NCBI RefSeq assembly: GCF_002872075.1
Contig: NZ_PGGU01000007.1
Coordinates: 179,973-243,972 of the forward strand
DNA: 64,000 nt
Reading direction: 5' to 3'
Source: Microbacterium aurantiacum
GTDB taxonomy: Bacteria > Actinomycetota > Actinomycetes > Actinomycetales > Microbacteriaceae
Under the pieces are notes generated by a model that searched no databases, was not told where the DNA came from, and worked only from the letters and a program-made list of their open reading frames with translations. The position numbers were made by a program, and so were the translations under genes. Below are positions 41,512-51,119 of the stretch, piece by piece (position 1 is the stretch's first letter; every line of letters begins with the position of its first letter).

Positions 41512-42441
41512 TCACTGAGCGCGCTGCGACTCCGCACGATCCAGAAGCCGCACGAGCCAGCCGGCGGACTGCACAGCAGCACCCGCCTCTTCGGCACGCG
41601 CGCGAAGCCCGCGGTCGCTCGTCACGATGGTGACGCTCTCCCCCGCAGCCAACCGCCGAACGGCCTCGGCGACGATCGCATCGTCTCCGCCGGCATCCGC
41701 ACGCACGACGGTGACAGCGGCATCCGGCGCATCATCGACGTCCGCAAAGTCCCGCGCGAGTCCTTCGACGACGAGCACCACGTCAGGGAACCACGCCGAT
41801 CCGGCGACGCCGAGCTCCTCAGCAGCGACCCCGAGTCCAGCCAGCCGGGATCGCAACCGCGCCGCAGCGCCCGCCCGATCCTTCCACCAGCCGTCCGGCA
41901 CCGAGCCGACGACGTTCGCGCCATCCACGACGAGTGACGGCCGCACCGACAGCAACGAACGCAGCACCGGCCAGGCGTCACCGAAACCGGGGTGCAGCGG
42001 CCGCTCCGCGACCTCATCGATCGGCACCCACTCCAGGGCGACGCTCTCCGGATCGCTGATCACGGGTTCGAACGGCTCCTGCACGTCGCCGACGACCGTC
42101 GTGTACGACCAGATGCCGAGATCCAGCACGCTCGTGAAGCGCGGCTGAACGGCACCGTCCGGGATCCCCGCCTCCTCCTGCGCCTCACGCAGCGCGCCGA
42201 CGATCGCGGCCTCGCCCTCGTGCAGCGCGCCACCGGGCAGTCCCCAGGTGCCGCCGAAATGACTCCAGGACACCCGATGCTGCAGCAGGATGCCGCGATC
42301 CGCATCCACCGCCAGCAGCCCGGCGGCGCCGAAGCGCCCCCAGTACTTCTCGCCGGTGGGCGCGACGACCCAGGCGTCTCCGGGATCACGAGGCCCCGAC
42401 GGGCGTCGCGGCTCGCCAGGTGAAGGGGGAACGATCGTCAC
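41512..42441 (-). CDS. Nudix hydrolase fused to a NYN/PIN-like ribonuclease domain
   Basis: A 309-residue two-domain protein. Residues about 35-165 are a Nudix domain with the box GALHEGEAAIVGALREAQEE followed by AGI. Residues about 170-300 form a NYN/YacP-like PIN fold: SLVVDGANVVGSVPDGWW carries the first acidic residues, VLVVEGLARDF the next, and GGDDAIVAEAVRRLA plus VTIVTSDRGLRARAEEAG complete the acidic site. The Nudix part would clean or decap a nucleotide-linked pyrophosphate and the NYN part would cut RNA. The coupling is inferred. It starts with GTG and is probably the last gene of the der block. Confidence 0.83.
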   Translation of the reverse strand: MTIVPPSPGEPRRPSGPRDPGDAWVVAPTGEKYWGRFGAAGLLAVDADRGILLQHRVSWSHFGGTWGLPGGALHEGEAAIVGALREAQEEAGIPDGAVQPRFTSVLDLGIWSYTTVVGDVQEPFEPVISDPESVALEWVPIDEVAERPLHPGFGDAWPVLRSLLSVRPSLVVDGANVVGSVPDGWWKDRAGAAARLRSRLAGLGVAAEELGVAGSAWFPDVVLVVEGLARDFADVDDAPDAAVTVVRADAGGDDAIVAEAVRRLAAGESVTIVTSDRGLRARAEEAGAAVQSAGWLVRLLDRAESQRAQ

Positions 42442-42501
42442 CCCTTCACCCTTTCACAGCATCCGCGCCGCAGCATCGAAGACGTCATCCGGCGACAGCG
42501 A

Positions 42502-44022
42502 TCAGCGCTGGCGCTTCTCCCGCACGCGCATGTTGATGACGATCGGCGTTCCCTCGAAGACGTACAGCTCGCGCAGGCGGCGCTGGATGAACCGGCGGTA
42601 GCCGGGGTCGAGGAATCCGGTCGTGAACAGCACGAACGTCGGCGGACGCGTCGACGCCTGCGTGCCGAATAGGATGCGCGGCTGCTTTCCACCGCGCAGC
42701 GGGTGCGGGTGCTCGGCCACGAGCTCGGCGAGGAAGGCGTTGAACTTGCCGGTGGCGATACGACGGTCCCAGCTCTCCAGCGCGGTCTCCAGCGCAGGAA
42801 CCAGCTTGTCGAGGTGCCGACCCGTCTTCGCCGAGATGTTCACACGCGGGGCCCAGGCCACGTGTGCCAGGTCCTGCTCGATCTCGCGCTCCAAGTACCG
42901 GCGGCGATCCTGGTTCTCCAGGTCGTCGTCGTTCAGACGATCCCACTTGTTGAAGGCGAGCACGAGGGCGCGACCCGACTCGATGACGAGGTCGATGATG
43001 CGCACGTCCTGCTCGCTGATGCTCTCCGAGACGTCGAGCACGACGACCGCGATCTCCGCCTTCTCCAGCGCAGCCGAGGTCCGCAGCGAAGCGTAGAAGT
43101 CGGCGCCCTGCGCCATGTGCACGCGACGGCGGATGCCGGCGGTGTCGACGAGACGCCACAGCTTGCCCCCGAGTTCGACGATCTCGTCGACCGGGTCGCG
43201 GGTGGTGCCGGCGAGGTCGTTCACGACGACCCGCTCCTCCCCCGCCGCCTTGTTCAGCAGCGAGGACTTTCCGACGTTCGGACGCCCGAGGATCGCGACA
43301 CGACGCGGCCCGCCGATCTCGTGCTTGGCGACGGCGGACACCTCGGGCAGCGTCTTCAGCACTGCGTCGAGCAGATCGGCGACACCGCGGCCGTGGATCG
43401 CGGAGACAGGGTGCGGCTCGCCGAGTCCCAGGCTCCACAGCGCCGCCGCTTCCGGCTCCTGACGCGTGTCATCGACCTTGTTCGCGACGAGGAACACCGG
43501 CTTGCCGCTCTTGCGCAGCATCTTGACGACGTGCTCGTCGGTGGAGGTCGCCCCCACCATCGCGTCGACGACGAACAGCACGACGTCGCAGAGGTCGATC
43601 GCGACCTCGGCCTGCGCTGCGACCGAGCGATCGATGCCACGGGCATCCGGCTCCCATCCGCCGGTGTCGACGAGCGAGAATCGGCGGTCGGCCCACTCCG
43701 CCTTGTAGGTCACGCGGTCGCGGGTGACACCGGGGGTGTCCTCGACGACGGCCTCGCGGCGTCCGAGGATGCGGTTCACGAGCGCGGACTTGCCCACGTT
43801 CGGGCGTCCGACGATCGCGACGACGGGCAGCGCCGGAAGGTACTGGATTCCGTCCTCGCCCAGCGTGATGCCGGCGAGGAGCTCCGCGTCCTCATCGTCG
43901 AGCTCGTAGTCGGCGAGGCTCGCGCGCAACGTTTCGGCGCGCGACTCGGCGAGCTCCTCGTCGAGCGCTTCCATCTTCTCGGCGAGCTGGTCAGGGCCGC
44001 CTTCGTATTCTTCGTCAGCCAT
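42502..44022 (-). CDS. der: Ribosome-assembly GTPase Der (EngA)
   Basis: A 506-residue tandem GTPase needed for 50S subunit maturation. Two complete G domains are visible: [16 protein letters not shown] with [15 protein letters not shown] and NKVD; then [16 protein letters not shown] with [16 protein letters not shown] and NKWD. A C-terminal KH-like domain ends REKRQR. An acidic N-terminal extension of about 65 residues precedes the first G domain, as in other actinobacteria. It overlaps cmk by eight bases. Confidence 0.96.
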   Translation of the reverse strand: MADEEYEGGPDQLAEKMEALDEELAESRAETLRASLADYELDDEDAELLAGITLGEDGIQYLPALPVVAIVGRPNVGKSALVNRILGRREAVVEDTPGVTRDRVTYKAEWADRRFSLVDTGGWEPDARGIDRSVAAQAEVAIDLCDVVLFVVDAMVGATSTDEHVVKMLRKSGKPVFLVANKVDDTRQEPEAAALWSLGLGEPHPVSAIHGRGVADLLDAVLKTLPEVSAVAKHEIGGPRRVAILGRPNVGKSSLLNKAAGEERVVVNDLAGTTRDPVDEIVELGGKLWRLVDTAGIRRRVHMAQGADFYASLRTSAALEKAEIAVVVLDVSESISEQDVRIIDLVIESGRALVLAFNKWDRLNDDDLENQDRRRYLEREIEQDLAHVAWAPRVNISAKTGRHLDKLVPALETALESWDRRIATGKFNAFLAELVAEHPHPLRGGKQPRILFGTQASTRPPTFVLFTTGFLDPGYRRFIQRRLRELYVFEGTPIVINMRVREKRQR

Positions 44023-44689
44023 TGTGAACTCCTCGGCGTCGTTGGATCACCGTCAGCACGGCATCGATGGTCTGGGGGAAATCTAGGTCGGTCGAGTCGA
44101 CGACCTCGACGCCGTCGGCGGCGTTGAGGAAATCGACGACGGCACTGTCGGAGGCGTCGCGGCGATGCAGCGCCTCGGCGACCGCGGCGGCGTTCTCGCC
44201 GGCGAGCTCACCGGCGCGGCGGGCCGCCCGCACCTCGGGGGCGGCGGTCAGCAGGATGCGCACCGGTGCGTCCGGTGCGACGACGGTCGTGATGTCGCGG
44301 CCCTCGACGACGACCGCGGGATACGGCGCATCCGCGACGAGAGTCCGGAAGAGCCGGTTCACCTGGTCGCGCACCGCCGGCACTCGGGCGACGCCGCTCA
44401 CCGCTCCGGAGACCCGCGGTTCGCGGATCGCATCGGTGACGTCGACGGCACCGACGCGCACGGTGCGGTCGTCGGGATCGAGGCCGAGTTCGACGGGGAA
44501 TGCGGATGCCGCAGCCAGCACCGCATCGGCATCCGCCGTGTCCGCCCCCTGATCGAGGACGTGCCAGGCAAGCGCGCGATATGCGGACCCGGTGTCGAGA
44601 TAGCCGAAGCCGAGCTGGCGGGCGACCGCCTTCGAGACGCTGGACTTGCCCGAACCGGCCGGGCCGTCGATCGCGATGAAATCAGTCAT
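44015..44689 (-). CDS. cmk: Cytidylate kinase
   Basis: A 224-residue nucleoside monophosphate kinase that phosphorylates (d)CMP with ATP. The P-loop is [14 protein letters not shown] (7-20), the CMP-binding region contains [11 protein letters not shown], and [15 protein letters not shown] and the LID RRDASDS follow. It overlaps both tyrA and der by eight bases, in the cmk-der order that is common in actinobacteria. Confidence 0.95.
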   Translation of the reverse strand: MTDFIAIDGPAGSGKSSVSKAVARQLGFGYLDTGSAYRALAWHVLDQGADTADADAVLAAASAFPVELGLDPDDRTVRVGAVDVTDAIREPRVSGAVSGVARVPAVRDQVNRLFRTLVADAPYPAVVVEGRDITTVVAPDAPVRILLTAAPEVRAARRAGELAGENAAAVAEALHRRDASDSAVVDFLNAADGVEVVDSTDLDFPQTIDAVLTVIQRRRGVHNG

Positions 44690-45845
44690 TGGTCGTCCCC
44701 GCGATCCGCCATCCGTGTTCCTGGAGCCCGGCGATCGCGCCGTGCAGCGCAGCCGGGTCGACGCTCAGCTCGGCGAGACCGAACTGCGCTCCCGGCGAGT
44801 GCTCCAGGCGGAAATCCTCCACGTTCACGCCGAGCGCGCCGAGGTCGCCGAACAGGCGTCCGAGCTGGCCGGCGGTGTCGTCGACCATGACGATGAGCTG
44901 TTCGAATCGACGGTTCTGCCCGTGCTTGCCCGGGAGCCGCTCGACGCCGTCGTTGCCCTGGCGGATCGTCTCGGCGACGACGCGTCGCGCGCCGGGCTCC
45001 TCCGGGGCGCGCAGCGCGGCGGAGACCTCTTGAAGATCGGCGGCGAGCTCATCGAGGATCTCCACGACGGGTCCGGCGTTCGCACCGAGGATCTGCACCC
45101 ACAGTTCGGGGGCGGATGCCGCGATCCGGGTGGTGTCGCGCACGCCCTGGCCGGCGAGGCGCAGCGCGCCGTCTTCGGCGGTCGCGAACCGGCCGGCGAG
45201 CAGGCTCGCGACGACCTGCGGCACGTGCGAGATGAGCGCCACGGAGCGGTCGTGCTCCTCCGGCGTCATCTCGACCGGCATCGCGCCGACATCGAGAGCG
45301 AGCGCCTCGACCAGCGCGAGATCGGCCGGGCGGGTCTCCTCGTCGCGGCAGACGACCCAGGGCCGCCCGATGAACAGATCGGCGCGGGCGGAAATCGCCC
45401 CTCCCCGCTCGCGACCGGCGAGCGGATGCGAACCGATGTAGCGGGTGAGGTCGACGCCGCGCTGCTGCAGCGTGCGGAACGGCTCGAGCTTGACGCTGGC
45501 CACGTCCGTGACGACGGCTTCGGGGTAGCGCGCGAGTTCGGTCTCGATGACGGCGGCGGTCACGTCCGGCGGCACGGCCACCACGATGAGCGACGGCCGG
45601 TCATCCGGCGACTCCGCGCGGCCAGCGCCGTAGTCGATCGCCAGGCGCAGCTGCGCCGGTGACATGTCGGCGAGGACGACGTCCACGCCCTTCGCGCGGA
45701 GTGCATGACCGATGCTGGCGCCGAGAAGACCCGCGCCGACGACGCGGACGGTGCCGGTCACCCGTGATGCGACGGAGCCCGCGGGCCGGGGTGCGACGAC
45801 AGACGTCGCTCGGTTCCCCGAAGGCGCGCCTGTGGTGTCGGTCAC
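44682..45845 (-). CDS. tyrA: Prephenate dehydrogenase with ACT domain
   Basis: A 387-residue enzyme of tyrosine biosynthesis that oxidatively decarboxylates prephenate to 4-hydroxyphenylpyruvate with NAD(P)+. The dinucleotide motif is VVGAGLLGASIG (about 34-45), and the conserved SHPLAGRERGG and EEHDRSVALISHVPQ (catalytic His region) follow. The last 75 residues form an ACT domain (LIVMVDDTAGQLGRLFGDLG) for tyrosine feedback. The GTG overlaps the rluB stop (GTGA). About 25 N-terminal residues are low-complexity; an internal start is possible. Confidence 0.92.
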   Translation of the reverse strand: MTDTTGAPSGNRATSVVAPRPAGSVASRVTGTVRVVGAGLLGASIGHALRAKGVDVVLADMSPAQLRLAIDYGAGRAESPDDRPSLIVVAVPPDVTAAVIETELARYPEAVVTDVASVKLEPFRTLQQRGVDLTRYIGSHPLAGRERGGAISARADLFIGRPWVVCRDEETRPADLALVEALALDVGAMPVEMTPEEHDRSVALISHVPQVVASLLAGRFATAEDGALRLAGQGVRDTTRIAASAPELWVQILGANAGPVVEILDELAADLQEVSAALRAPEEPGARRVVAETIRQGNDGVERLPGKHGQNRRFEQLIVMVDDTAGQLGRLFGDLGALGVNVEDFRLEHSPGAQFGLAELSVDPAALHGAIAGLQEHGWRIAGTTND

Positions 45846-46663
45846 TCGTTCTCCTGCTGCTCCCCGGCGGTCGCTGCGACTCCGGAATTCTGGCGCGCGA
45901 GAGTCAACAGCGCACCGAGTTCGATTTTAGTCAGTTCCCGGGTCTTCCCAGCAGGGAGCGTTCCCAGGTGCAGCGGGCCGAACTGCCGCCGCACGAGTTC
46001 GGTCACCGGGTGACCCACCGCGGCGAGCATCCGGCGGACGATGCGATTGCGACCGGAGTGCAGCGTGAGCTCCACCAGACTCGACTGCTTTCCGCTCGCC
46101 GAGCTCGTCGATGCGTCCAGCAGCCGTGCCTTGTCGGCCGCGATCGGGCCGTCCTCCAGCTCGATGCCCTTCGTCAGCTTCGCGATGGTCTGCGCGGTGA
46201 CGGTGCCTTCGACCTTGGCGATGTACACCTTGTTCACCCCGAACGACGGGTGCGCGAGCACGTGCGCCATCTCGCCGTCGTTGGTGAGGATGAGCAGGCC
46301 GCTCGTCTCAGCATCCAGGCGTCCCACGTTGTAGAGGCGCTCTTCGTAGTCTTCGGTGAAACGGCGAAGGTCGGGGCGACCGTTCTCATCCTTCATGGTG
46401 CTGACGACCCCGGTGGGCTTGTTGAGCATCACGTAGCGCTTGGAGACGTCGAGCTGGACGGCCGTGCCGTCCACGTCAACCAGATCGTGCTCGGGGTCGA
46501 TCCGCCGGCCGAGCTCGGTGACGACCTCGCCGTTGACGCGGATGCGACCCTCGACGATGTAGTCCTCCACCACGCGCCGCGAGGCGACCCCGGCGCCGGC
46601 GAGCACCTTCTGCAGGCGGATGCCCTCTGGCAGGGGCGCTGAGCCTGTCGAAGCCTCATTCAT
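45842..46663 (-). CDS. rluB: 23S rRNA pseudouridine synthase RluB-type
   Basis: A 273-residue RsuA/RluB-family enzyme. An S4 RNA-binding domain (RLQKVLAGAGVASRRVVEDY, RIRVNGEVV) precedes the catalytic domain with YVMLNKPTGVVST and GRLDAETSGLL, Asp117 being the nucleophile; SGRNRIVRRM lies near the C-terminus. It would isomerise a uridine in the 23S peptidyl-transferase region. It is flanked by scpB (four-base overlap) and tyrA (four-base overlap), the usual actinobacterial setting. Confidence 0.93.
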   Translation of the reverse strand: MNEASTGSAPLPEGIRLQKVLAGAGVASRRVVEDYIVEGRIRVNGEVVTELGRRIDPEHDLVDVDGTAVQLDVSKRYVMLNKPTGVVSTMKDENGRPDLRRFTEDYEERLYNVGRLDAETSGLLILTNDGEMAHVLAHPSFGVNKVYIAKVEGTVTAQTIAKLTKGIELEDGPIAADKARLLDASTSSASGKQSSLVELTLHSGRNRIVRRMLAAVGHPVTELVRRQFGPLHLGTLPAGKTRELTKIELGALLTLARQNSGVAATAGEQQENE

Positions 46664-47265
46664 CGGATGGTCCCTTCATCGAAGCCGTCTGCACCGTCGT
46701 CGAGCAACGGGGAGATCGGCGGCAGGTCGTCGAGCGAATTGATGCCGAGGTGCTGGAGCAGCGCGTCGGTCGTTCCGTAGTTGATGGCGCCGGTCTCGGA
46801 ATCGGCGAAGAGCTCGGTGATGAGGCCCCGGGCGAGCAGCGTGCGCACCACGGAGTCCACGTTCACCGCGCGGATGGATGCGACCTGACCTCGGGTGACC
46901 GGCTGCTTGTAGGCGATCACGGCAAGCGTCTCCAGCGCGGCCTGAGACAGCCGCGCGGGTGCCTGCCCGCCGATGAACTCGGCGACGAGGTCGTCGTGAT
47001 CCTCGCGCACGTAGAGCCGCCATCCGCCGCCCACCTCGCGAAGCTCGAAACCGCGCCTCGGCCCACGGCCTCGGCCGTCGTAGTCGTCCACGAGCGTCTC
47101 GATGCTCTGGCGCACGGCCGCCACCGGCGATCCGACGGCGGCGGCGAGGGCCACCAGCCCGATCGGCTCGTCGATGATGAGCAGGATCGCCTCGATCCGC
47201 TCGGTCAGCGGGGTGTCGACGGCGGCGACATCCGCCTCCGCGTTCTGCATCACGTCATCGGTCAT
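46660..47265 (-). CDS. scpB: Segregation and condensation protein B
   Basis: A 201-residue ScpB with two winged-helix domains (IEAILLIIDEPIGLVALAAA; SQAALETLAVIAYKQPVTRG). It binds the linker of ScpA in the SMC-ScpAB condensin that organises the chromosome. It overlaps scpA by 11 bases and rluB by four. The smc gene is not in the window. The C-terminal 25 residues are acidic and probably disordered. Confidence 0.94.
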   Translation of the reverse strand: MTDDVMQNAEADVAAVDTPLTERIEAILLIIDEPIGLVALAAAVGSPVAAVRQSIETLVDDYDGRGRGPRRGFELREVGGGWRLYVREDHDDLVAEFIGGQAPARLSQAALETLAVIAYKQPVTRGQVASIRAVNVDSVVRTLLARGLITELFADSETGAINYGTTDALLQHLGINSLDDLPPISPLLDDGADGFDEGTIR

Positions 47266-48106
47266 AGTCGGCCCCCAGGGTCGCGAGTGTCTCGTCCGAC
47301 CAGGAGTCGGCGGCCCAGCGGAGCGTCAGCTCGCCGAGCGGTTCCAGTTGTTCGAAGGACAGCGCCGCGTGCCGGTAGAGCTCGAGCACCGAGATGAAGC
47401 GGGCGACGACGATGCCCGGCTCGTTCACGCCGGCGACGAGCTCACGGAACGACAGCGTCTCGGTGCCGCGCAGCAGGGTGACGACGATGGCCGCCTGTTC
47501 CCGGATGCTGACCAGCGGCGCGTGCAGGTGATCGAGGCCGACGTGCGGGATCTCCTTCGGCGCGAACGCGAGGAGCGCGAGCGCCGCGAAGTCGTCCGGG
47601 GTGAGCGACCACACCAGTTCGGGGGTCTTCTTGCGATGCTTCTCGTCGAGGCGCACCGCGCGCACATGACGGCGATCCTCCCGCCGCAGGCAGCGCGCGA
47701 ACCAGGCGGAGACCTCCTTGAACGCCCGGTACTGCAGCAGCCGGGCGAACAGCAGGTCGCGCGCCTCGAGCAGCGCGACCGCCTCGGCATCCACCAGCTC
47801 CCCCTGCGGGAGGAGCCCCACGACCTTCATGTCGAGCAGGGTCGCCGCGACCACGAGGAACTCGGATGCCTGATCGAGTTCCTCCTCCGGCCCGAGTTCG
47901 CGCAGATACGCGATGAACTCGTTCGTGACCGCGCTCAGCGACACCTCGGTGATGTCCATCTCGTGCTTGGAGATGAGATTCAGCAGCAGATCGAAGGGCC
48001 CGTCGAAGTTCGACAGCGAGACACGGAAGCCGTCGGCGGGTTCACGCACCGCTTCCTCGAGGACGGCGTCGGCAGGCTCAGGAGCCGTCTCAGGCGACGG
48101 CGCCAC
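47255..48106 (-). CDS. scpA: Segregation and condensation protein A
   Basis: A 283-residue kleisin that bridges the two SMC heads. The N-terminal LSNFDGPFDLLLNLISKHEMD is the hallmark SMC-neck-binding helix region; the centre is ATLLDMKVVGLLP; the C-terminal winged helix shows TLSFRELVAGVNEPGIVVARF. The GTG at 48106, nine bases after GGGAG, is preferred; it lies inside the parA 3' end and gives a 17-base overlap. Longer readings extend well into parA and are not credible. Confidence 0.9.
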   Translation of the reverse strand: MAPSPETAPEPADAVLEEAVREPADGFRVSLSNFDGPFDLLLNLISKHEMDITEVSLSAVTNEFIAYLRELGPEEELDQASEFLVVAATLLDMKVVGLLPQGELVDAEAVALLEARDLLFARLLQYRAFKEVSAWFARCLRREDRRHVRAVRLDEKHRKKTPELVWSLTPDDFAALALLAFAPKEIPHVGLDHLHAPLVSIREQAAIVVTLLRGTETLSFRELVAGVNEPGIVVARFISVLELYRHAALSFEQLEPLGELTLRWAADSWSDETLATLGADYDR

Positions 48107-48980
48107 GGGCGACCAGCTCCCGCGCCAGCCGCAGGTAGGCCTGTGCGGCGGCGTGCTCGGGCGCGAACTCGGTGATCGGCACACCCACGACGGACGCATC
48201 GGGGAACTTCACGGTGCGGCCGATGACGGTCTCGAGCACGTCGGTCCCGAACGCCTCGACGACGCGTTCCAGCACCTCGCGCGAGTGCAGCGTGCGCGGG
48301 TCGTACATCGTGGCGAGCAGGCCGTCCATGGTGATCGACGGGTTCAGCCGGTCGCGCACCTTGTCGATCGTCTCGATGAGCAGCGCGACGCCGCGCAGTG
48401 CGAAGAACTCGCACTCCAGCGGGATGATCACGCCGTGCGCGGCGGTGAGCGCGTTCACGGTGAGCAGCCCCAGCGAGGGCTGGCAGTCGATGAGGATGAC
48501 GTCGTACTCCCCCGCCACCTGGCGGAGCACCCGGGCGAGGATCGTCTCGCGTGCGACCTCGTTGACGAGGTGCACCTCGGCTGCGGAGAGATCGATGTTC
48601 GCGGGCATGACATCGAGACCCTCGACGCCGGACGCGACGATGGCGTCATGCGCGTCGCGCTTCGTGTCCAGCAGCAGGTCGTAGATGGTGGGCACGTCGT
48701 GGGTCTGGATGCCGAGACCGGCGGAGAGCGCACCCTGCGGGTCGAAGTCGACGGCGAGGACCTTGCGGCCGTACTCGGCGAGAGCCGCGGCCAGGTTGAT
48801 CGAGGTCGTCGTCTTGCCGACGCCGCCCTTCTGGTTGCACAGTGCGATGATGCGAGCGGGTCCGTGCGAGGCCAGCGGCTCGGGGGTCGGGAAGCCGTGA
48901 TAGGGCCGTCCGGTGGGTCCCATGGGGATGTCGTCGGCCTGTTTCGCCTTCGCCCTGGACTTCGCCACTTTCTCAGCCAC
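48090..48980 (-). CDS. parA: ParA/Soj-family ATPase beside scpAB
   Basis: A 296-residue ParA. The deviant Walker A is CNQKGGVGKTTTSINLA (about 48-64), the A' motif VDFDPQGALSAGLG and the Walker B LIDCQPSLGLLTVNAL. It corresponds by order to the mycobacterial Rv1708-scpA-scpB set, where it is separate from the oriC-proximal parAB. No parB lies here. The GTG start has GGGAGA five bases upstream. Translational overlap with scpA implies a shared role in chromosome organisation. Confidence 0.93.
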   Translation of the reverse strand: MAEKVAKSRAKAKQADDIPMGPTGRPYHGFPTPEPLASHGPARIIALCNQKGGVGKTTTSINLAAALAEYGRKVLAVDFDPQGALSAGLGIQTHDVPTIYDLLLDTKRDAHDAIVASGVEGLDVMPANIDLSAAEVHLVNEVARETILARVLRQVAGEYDVILIDCQPSLGLLTVNALTAAHGVIIPLECEFFALRGVALLIETIDKVRDRLNPSITMDGLLATMYDPRTLHSREVLERVVEAFGTDVLETVIGRTVKFPDASVVGVPITEFAPEHAAAQAYLRLARELVARGAVA

Positions 48981-49080
48981 CGGTTCTCCCGCTTCCCTCG
49001 TGCTCGCTCGATTCTAACGGCAGGGCACTGGTGACGCGTCCCGGCGCGCGGCGCGCAGTCGGCAGACGGTCATCGCGATG

Positions 49081-50400
49081 TCATCCGCCCCGCAGCGCCG
49101 CGACCGGCTCGATCCGCGCGGCGCGCCGCGCCGGATACCAGCCGGACGCCCAACCGACGACGGCACCCAGCACCGCACCGGCGACCGCGACCAGCGGATC
49201 CGTGACCGGCGCCCAGCCCTGCACGACGGCGACGACGATGACGGCGACGACACCGAGCGCAGCTCCGATGAGGCCGCCGATGAAGCCGATGACGATGGAC
49301 TCCACCATGAACTGCGAGCCGATCTGCCGCCGCGTCGCGCCGAGCGCACGGCGGAGGCCGATCTCGCCGATGCGCTCCATCACAGACAGGAGCGTCACGT
49401 TCGCGATGCCGAGCCCACCCGCGAGGAGCGCGATGACGCCGAGGATCAGGAAGACGACGTTGACGTCGGCCTGCACGCTCTGGCTGAGATCGGATGCTGC
49501 GGAGGGAGCACGAGCCTCGAGGGTGTCGGGTTCGTCGGGCTGCAGGGCGAGCACGGATTGCTCGGCCACCTGCGGACCTGCGCCCACTGCGATCCGGATG
49601 CTCAGCTCTGCCGGCGCTTCGAGCCCGAAGTCGGCGCGCGCCGACCCCATCGGGATGATCACCGCATCCTGCAGGTCGCTGCGGCGCTCCATGCCGTCGA
49701 CGATCCCGATCACGGCATAGGCGACACCGCCGATGAACACCGAGGGCTGCGAGTCCACCCGGTTGATGCCCATCCGCTCTGCCGCACGTGCGCCGAGGAC
49801 GGCCACGCGATCGGCCCGGGTGTCGTGCCCGCCATCGAAGAACCTGCCCGTCACGATGCTGCCCTCGACCGTGTCGAGCAGGTCGCCCGACACGGAGAAG
49901 AGCCGCGGAGACGCGGGAACGGGAGCGGACGGGTCGTTGACCGGAACGGCCGTGATCGTCTCGTCCTCCGCCAGAGCGACCTCGCCGAGGAGAGCCGTGG
50001 ACTCGACGCCCGCGAGCAGCTGCACACGCTCCGCGGAATCCCACGGGAGGCGGCCGGCGGCGACCGTCTTGTTCTGCGATCCGGAGGTCGCTTCGGCCGG
50101 CGTGACCAGAACCTGGGTGGCGGCCACCCCGTCGAACTGGCTCGCGATCTGACCGGCGGCGGTCTGCGCGAATCCGATCGTCGCGACGAGGGATCCGATG
50201 CCGAGCACCGTCCCGAGGATCGTCATCACCAATCGGGCCGGGCGCGAGCCGATATCGGCGGTCGCCTCGGTGACGAGGTCCTGGAAGGTGAAACGATCGG
50301 CGTGCTTCACGGCGGGAACTAGCGGAGCGGTCTGCGCCGGCTGCACCTCTTCGCCCTCGGCATCCGCCTTCTTCTTCCGCCGCAACGGCCAGCGGATCAC
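49081..50400 (-). CDS. MacB/FtsX-type ABC transporter permease
   Basis: A 439-residue permease. After a cytosolic charged N-terminus, helix 1 lies at about residues 57-80 (LVMTILGTVLGIGSLVATIG), a large extracytoplasmic MacB-like domain spans about 85-310, and three helices form the C-terminal FtsX domain, with EIGLRRALGATRRQIGSQF before the second of them. No covalent ATPase is fused. The GTG start overlaps the ATPase stop (GTGA). It works with the adaptor and lipoprotein of the same operon, probably in export or envelope quality control. Confidence 0.88.
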   Translation of the reverse strand: MIRWPLRRKKKADAEGEEVQPAQTAPLVPAVKHADRFTFQDLVTEATADIGSRPARLVMTILGTVLGIGSLVATIGFAQTAAGQIASQFDGVAATQVLVTPAEATSGSQNKTVAAGRLPWDSAERVQLLAGVESTALLGEVALAEDETITAVPVNDPSAPVPASPRLFSVSGDLLDTVEGSIVTGRFFDGGHDTRADRVAVLGARAAERMGINRVDSQPSVFIGGVAYAVIGIVDGMERRSDLQDAVIIPMGSARADFGLEAPAELSIRIAVGAGPQVAEQSVLALQPDEPDTLEARAPSAASDLSQSVQADVNVVFLILGVIALLAGGLGIANVTLLSVMERIGEIGLRRALGATRRQIGSQFMVESIVIGFIGGLIGAALGVVAVIVVAVVQGWAPVTDPLVAVAGAVLGAVVGWASGWYPARRAARIEPVAALRGG

Positions 50401-51119
50401 AGCTCGCTCAATCTGCCGTCGGAGATGCGGATGCAGCGGTCGGCCCGCCGCGCCACGGCGTCATCGTGCGTGATGACGATGAGCGTGAGCCCGTCTGCGT
50501 TCAGCTCCTCGAACAGCGACATGACCTCGCCGGAGGTGCGCTGGTCGAGGTTGCCCGTCGGCTCGTCGGCCAGCAGCAGCCGCGGCCCGCTGACGACCGC
50601 CCGGGCGACGGCGACGCGCTGACGTTCTCCTCCGGAGAGCGACCCCGGATAGAAGTCGATGCGATGCCCGAGTCCGACGCGCGTGAGCGCCTCGCGCGCC
50701 CGGGACTCGCGCTCACGACGGGGAACGCCGCTGTAGAGCATCGGCATCAGCACGTTGTCGAGCACCGTGCGCCGCGGAAGCAGGTGGAACGACTGGAACA
50801 CGAACCCGATGAACCGAGCCCGGACGGCCGCCCTCTCATCGTCGGAGAGATCGCCGGTGAGGGCCCCGGCCAGCCGGTACTCGCCGACGCTCGGGCGGTC
50901 CAGGAGGCCCAGGATGTTGAGCATGGTCGACTTGCCGGAGCCGCTGGGACCCACGATCGAGATGTAGTCCCCGGCCGCCGCCGACAGCGTCGCACCCTTG
51001 AGCGCCTGCACTTCGGGCGGCCCGGGGAACGACCGCGTCACATCGCGCAGCTCGACGAGAGGAGGCGCCACCACCTCGACCGGCGAATCGAGGACGGCAT
51101 GGGCATCGGGCCGGCTCAC
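50397..51119 (-). CDS. MacB/LolD-type ABC transporter ATPase
   Basis: A 240-residue nucleotide-binding subunit. Walker A is GPSGSGKST, the Q-loop lies in FVFQSFHLLPRRTVLDNV, the signature is LSGGERQRVAVARA, Walker B is LLLADEPTGNLD, and the H-loop is in VITHD. The LolD-like sequence and partner permease mark it as the energy source of a MacB-type mechanotransmission transporter. It overlaps both the adaptor and permease genes by four bases. Confidence 0.93.
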   Translation of the reverse strand: MSRPDAHAVLDSPVEVVAPPLVELRDVTRSFPGPPEVQALKGATLSAAAGDYISIVGPSGSGKSTMLNILGLLDRPSVGEYRLAGALTGDLSDDERAAVRARFIGFVFQSFHLLPRRTVLDNVLMPMLYSGVPRRERESRAREALTRVGLGHRIDFYPGSLSGGERQRVAVARAVVSGPRLLLADEPTGNLDQRTSGEVMSLFEELNADGLTLIVITHDDAVARRADRCIRISDGRLSEL

